35,361 nt of DNA from Oscillospiraceae bacterium (GTDB taxonomy: Bacteria; Bacillota; Clostridia; Oscillospirales; Oscillospiraceae), in contig WRBE01000025.1 in the NCBI GenBank assembly GCA_009779845.1, positions 1-35,361 of the forward strand. Direction: 5' to 3'. This document shows, in pieces, positions 32,014 through 35,361 of the stretch (the first letter of the stretch is position 1; each line of letters starts with the position of its first letter). The notes beneath the pieces are model-generated. The model was not told where the DNA came from, did not search any database, and saw nothing but the letters and a program-made list of their open reading frames with translations. A program made the translations under genes and the position numbers.

Positions 32014-35000
32014 TCATCTGTTTCTCGCAACCATGATGTCATCCGGACGCGAATCCGGTCTGCTGAGAAGCGACCAGTCAATGTGCGGCAAAATCGCCGT
32101 CCAGGTAAGGTACCCATTCTCTAGACGCTCAAACTCGGTAGAATGGCTGGCCTCTTGCAGATACAGATAATACCATGCGTTGGGGTTTGTCTTGTCCGGC
32201 CAGCGTGTGCGACCGTCAAGTAGTGCGCCAATATCTTCCGGGAGCCGGTTTAGCATCCGATTGATAATCGCTGCAAACTCTGCTCTGGTTAACAGTTGGT
32301 TGGGTCTAAAGGTGCCATCTCCGGGACCTTCAATCCAGCCGAAGTGGGCTAGGCTGTTGATGTACCCCTCTGCCCAGTGCCCGGTAATGTCAGTGAACAC
32401 TTCCTCTTCTATGTCCTCTTGCTCATTGAAGAATCGTGCGACAATGGCCGTAACCTCAGCACGGGTGATTGCGCGAGCCGGCCCGAAGGTGCCGTCCGGT
32501 AGACCATGGATAACGCCCGCATTTGTTATGGTAGAAACCTCGTTGTTGAACCAGCGGTCACCGGTCACATCGGGGAATGGGTTCTCTTGGCTCCACATTT
32601 CGATGCGGAAGTCATCACTCAACAAGCGGAAGAATACTGCTGCGACCTCAGACCGGGTGATGTTGTCGCGGGGGTAGATGTTTCCAGTAGGCCGACCAAT
32701 GATGAATGAATTGTGGTACGGTGAGAACGGATTTTCAACCGTCACCGTTGCCGTATCGGTATCATCTCTATCGTGCATTTCAGAGCGAACGGTTGCCTCG
32801 TTCACAAGCGGGCCCGCCGGGGTGCCTGCCGCTACCATCGCCACGAAGGTAATCTCCACATACGCACCGGGTGCCAAGCTTGCAAGTTCCACACGCAATG
32901 TGTTCTCTGCGAAGCCGCCCACTGCTTCTGCTGGCAAGGCTAGGACTCTTGGGTTTGTAAGGTGTATCGGTAGGGGATCGAGCACTACAAGATCGGTAAG
33001 TGCCACGTTTCCTGTGTTCGTCACACGGATGGTATACGTCACCGTGTCTCCTACACGAACCGCCGTATCCGCCGGGACATTTGTACTCTTCACAATCTCA
33101 ACACCAGGCTCTGGCTCAAAGGTAGATGGCTGCTCAACATCCACAGGCTCTTCGTCTGTATCTTCTGGCTCGTCCGGACGCTCGTAGTCACCGGGTTCTC
33201 CATTATCTCCGGGCACGTACACAGGCGGGCCATATACGGAACCGAGGTTCGTCACGGTACCGGGTTGCAGTACTTCTGCTTCAAATGTCACGGTTACGCC
33301 GTTTGCCGGGATGTTTACTACCAACTCTAACCGACCGTCTACCAACTGCGGCGTGCCGACCAACGCTGTTGCAGGGGTCACTACCACTGTCGCCAAATCT
33401 GCGACTAGTGCGCCGTTCGCCAAATTGTCTACAATCAGACGGTTATTCAGTGCCACTGCGTTTGGATTCGTCAATGTCAACGTGTATGTCACGTCATCGC
33501 CCACACGTAGCGGGGCAGTGTAGCTTGATGTCTTCGCCATCACTGGCGGCAACAACTGCTCAACGTCCACAGGCTCTTCGTCCGTATCTTCTGGCTCGTC
33601 CGGGCGCTCGTAGTCGCCGGGCTCCCCATTATCTCCGGGCACGTATACAGGCGGGCCATAGACGGAACCGAGATTCGTCACCGTACCGGGTTGCAGCACT
33701 TCCGCTTCAAACGTCACGGTTACGCCAGTCGCTGGAATGTTCACTACCAGCTCTAACCGACCGTCTACCAACTGCGGAGTACCCACCAACGCCGTAGCAG
33801 GGGTTACTACCACTGTCGCCAAATCTGCGACTAGTGCGCCATTTGCCAAGTTGTCTACAATTAGGCGGTTGTTCAGTGCCACTGCGTTCGGGTTTGTCAA
33901 TGTCAACGTGTACGTCACGTCATCACCCACACGCAATGGGGCGGTGTACTCGGATGTCTTCGCCATCACAGGTGGTAACAACTGCTCAACATCTACAGGC
34001 TCTTCGTCTGTATCTTCCGGCACGTTCGGGCGCTCGTAGTCACCGGGCTCACCATTGTCACCGGGCACGTATACAGGTGGGCCGTAGACGGAACCGAGAT
34101 TCGTCACGGTACCGGGTTGCAGTACTTCTGCTTCAAATGTCACGGTTACGCCAGTCGCCGGGATATTCACTACCAACTCCAAGCGACCATCCACGATTGC
34201 AGGAGCACCCACCAACGCCGTAGCGGGGGTTACTACCACTGTCGCCAAATCTGCAGCTAGTGCGCCATTTGCCAAGTTGTCTACAATCAGACGGTTGTTC
34301 AATGCTACTGCGTTCGGGTTTGTCAATGTCAACGTGTACGTCACGTCATCGCCCACACGTAGCGGGGCAGTGTAGCTTGATGTCTTTGCAATCACTGGCG
34401 GCAACAACTGCTCAACATCTACAGGCTCTTCGTCCGTATCTTCCGGCTCGTCCGGACGCTCGTAGTCACCGGGCTCACCGTTGTCTCCGGGTACGTATAC
34501 AGGCGGGCCGTAGACGGAACCAAGGTTCGTCACCGTACCGGGTTGCAACACTTCTGCTTCAAATGTCACGGTTACGCCGTTTGCCGGGATGTTTACTACC
34601 AGCTCTAAACGGCCATCCACGATTGCGGGAGTACCCACCAACGCCGTCGCAGGGGTCACTACCACTGTCGCCAAATCTGCGGCTAGTGCGCCATTTGCCA
34701 AGTTGTCTACAATCAGACGGTTGTTCAACGCCACTGCGTTCGGATTCGTCAACGTCAACGTGTATGTCACGTCATCACCCACACGTAGCGGGGCGGTGTA
34801 CTCGGATGTCTTCGCAATCACTGGCGGCAACAACTGCTCAACGTCCACAGGCTCTTCGTCAGTATCTTCCGGCACGTTCGGACGCTCGTAGTCGCCGGGT
34901 TCTCCATTATCTCCGGGCACGTATACAGGCGGGCCGTAGACGGAACCAAGGTTCGTCACCGTACCAGTTTGCAGTACTTCTGCATCAAATGTCACAACTG

Positions 35001-35361
35001 CGCCGTTCGCCGGGATGTTTACTACCAACTCTAACCGGCCATCCACGATTGCAGGAGTGCCCACCAGTGCGGTTGTTGGGGTTACCGTCACTGTCGCCAA
35101 ATCTGCGGCCAGTGCGCCGTTGGCTAGGTTGTCTACAATCAGGCGGTTGTTCAACGCAACTGCGTTCGGATTCGTCAACGTCAGCGTGTATGTCACGTCA
35201 TCGCCCACACGTAGCGGGGCAGTGTAGCTTGATGTCTTCGCAATCACTGGCGGCAACAACTGCTCGACGTTTACGGGTTCTTCGTCAGTATCTTCCGGCA
35301 CGTTCGGACGCTCGTAGTCGCCGGGTTCTCCATTGTCGCCGGGCACATACACAGGCGGGCC
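32014..35361 (-). CDS. Giant repeat surface protein with C-terminal SLH domains, 5' end outside the window
   Basis: At least 1,115 codons are open to the right edge; the N-terminus is missing. From N to C there are a partial and five full 142-residue DUF11-type repeats (each with SxYTAPLRVGDDVTYTLTL at its start and YVPGDNGEPGDYERP near its end), one diverged DUF11 domain (from PGVEIVKSTNVPADTAVR), and three SLH domains (around NIYPRDNITRSEVAAVFF, FPDVTGDRWF to ITRAEVTAIVARFF, and FTDITGHWAEGYIN to LTRAEFAAIINRML). A C-terminal segment (WPDKTNPNAWYYLYLQEA) closes it. DUF11 repeats form beta-sandwich stalks on cell surfaces, and SLH binds wall glycan. A cell-surface adhesin or S-layer-associated stalk is the likely role. 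Confidence 0.92.
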   Translation of the reverse strand, partial: GPPVYVPGDNGEPGDYERPNVPEDTDEEPVNVEQLLPPVIAKTSSYTAPLRVGDDVTYTLTLTNPNAVALNNRLIVDNLANGALAADLATVTVTPTTALVGTPAIVDGRLELVVNIPANGAVVTFDAEVLQTGTVTNLGSVYGPPVYVPGDNGEPGDYERPNVPEDTDEEPVDVEQLLPPVIAKTSEYTAPLRVGDDVTYTLTLTNPNAVALNNRLIVDNLANGALAADLATVVVTPATALVGTPAIVDGRLELVVNIPANGVTVTFEAEVLQPGTVTNLGSVYGPPVYVPGDNGEPGDYERPDEPEDTDEEPVDVEQLLPPVIAKTSSYTAPLRVGDDVTYTLTLTNPNAVALNNRLIVDNLANGALAADLATVVVTPATALVGAPAIVDGRLELVVNIPATGVTVTFEAEVLQPGTVTNLGSVYGPPVYVPGDNGEPGDYERPNVPEDTDEEPVDVEQLLPPVMAKTSEYTAPLRVGDDVTYTLTLTNPNAVALNNRLIVDNLANGALVADLATVVVTPATALVGTPQLVDGRLELVVNIPATGVTVTFEAEVLQPGTVTNLGSVYGPPVYVPGDNGEPGDYERPDEPEDTDEEPVDVEQLLPPVMAKTSSYTAPLRVGDDVTYTLTLTNPNAVALNNRLIVDNLANGALVADLATVVVTPATALVGTPQLVDGRLELVVNIPANGVTVTFEAEVLQPGTVTNLGSVYGPPVYVPGDNGEPGDYERPDEPEDTDEEPVDVEQPSTFEPEPGVEIVKSTNVPADTAVRVGDTVTYTIRVTNTGNVALTDLVVLDPLPIHLTNPRVLALPAEAVGGFAENTLRVELASLAPGAYVEITFVAMVAAGTPAGPLVNEATVRSEMHDRDDTDTATVTVENPFSPYHNSFIIGRPTGNIYPRDNITRSEVAAVFFRLLSDDFRIEMWSQENPFPDVTGDRWFNNEVSTITNAGVIHGLPDGTFGPARAITRAEVTAIVARFFNEQEDIEEEVFTDITGHWAEGYINSLAHFGWIEGPGDGTFRPNQLLTRAEFAAIINRMLNRLPEDIGALLDGRTRWPDKTNPNAWYYLYLQEASHSTEFERLENGYLTWTAILPHIDWSLLSRPDSRPDDIMVARNR
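33130..35361. repeat. Tandem array of 426-bp repeats
   Basis: A fixed landmark (CACTGG or CACAGG at the VIAKT/VMAKT codons) recurs at 33541, 33967, 34393, 34819 and 35245, exactly 426 bases apart. Five full units and part of a sixth are seen, and the array runs out of the window. Units are highly similar in DNA, with many differences synonymous. Linker variants (NVPED or DEPED) and the following SEY or SSY alternate over the last four junctions, suggesting a dimeric 852-bp unit. Confidence 0.95.

Noticed and set aside
33126-35227. Several open frames on the plus strand across the repeat array
   Set aside because: They recur with the 426-bp period opposite the surface protein, lack ribosome sites, and have compositions expected of antisense shadows.
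33130-35361. Regular repeats as a possible CRISPR array
   Set aside because: The 426-base units are contiguous, coding and have no unique spacers; they are protein-domain repeats.

Overview
The window looks like chromosomal DNA of a Gram-positive Firmicute, probably a Clostridia-type anaerobe. Evidence: HPr kinase and WhiA, a type II MurB, SLH-domain (S-layer type) proteins, an LCP ligase, LytTR/GHKL two-component remnants, Shine-Dalgarno sites of GGAGG type, and sigma-A promoters close to TTGACA-17-TATAAT. Genus cannot be decided from the sequence. No rRNA, tRNA, CRISPR array or prophage was seen.

Region 1 (about 200-14170, minus strand) is a cell-surface polysaccharide operon read from a promoter at 14137-14165. 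In order it encodes a priming phosphoglycosyl transferase, a nucleotide-sugar reductase, a family 4 glycosyltransferase, an LCP wall ligase with its own promoter, a CapD-type 4,6-dehydratase, the CapE-CapF-CapG set for UDP-N-acetyl-L-fucosamine, a family 2 glycosyltransferase, a Wzy-like polymerase and a MurJ-type flippase. The set parallels Staphylococcus aureus cap5/8 and Pseudomonas aeruginosa O11, so a repeat unit containing D-FucNAc (or QuiNAc) and L-FucNAc plus one further sugar is inferred, with LCP attachment to the wall.

Region 2 (14209-17510) is a BlaI/BlaR1-like pair next to a secreted SLH protein. Three copies of one operator, TTCTAT-N4-ATAGAA, overlie two near-identical TTGACA-17-TAGAAT promoters, one for the blaI-like gene and one for the SLH gene. 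This predicts a small self-contained envelope-sensing regulon with an SLH protein in the place of beta-lactamase, and is the most interesting finding.

Region 3 (17537-22012) is a housekeeping operon: hprK, murB, an unknown membrane protein gene, rapZ and whiA. It has a clear promoter and a clear terminator. yvcK, commonly found between rapZ and whiA, is absent.

Region 4 (22070-27250) is a rearranged locus. A LytTR response regulator gene is cut off in its DNA-binding domain, and its likely GHKL kinase partner lies about 3.3 kb away without its N-terminus and with a nonsense codon. Between them are an internally deleted IS1595-type element with inverted ends and a TetR / PLDc_N / ABC ATPase / ABC permease operon. 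A LytTR-type direct repeat remains between the regulator and an adjacent SdpI-family gene.

Region 5 (27369-30907, plus strand) is murD followed by two translationally linked M42 metallo-aminopeptidase genes. Region 6 (31074-31903) has two tandem Rrf2-family regulators. Region 7 (32014 to the right edge) is the 3' part of a giant SLH-anchored surface protein built of 426-bp tandem repeats, with signs of a dimeric 852-bp higher-order repeat.
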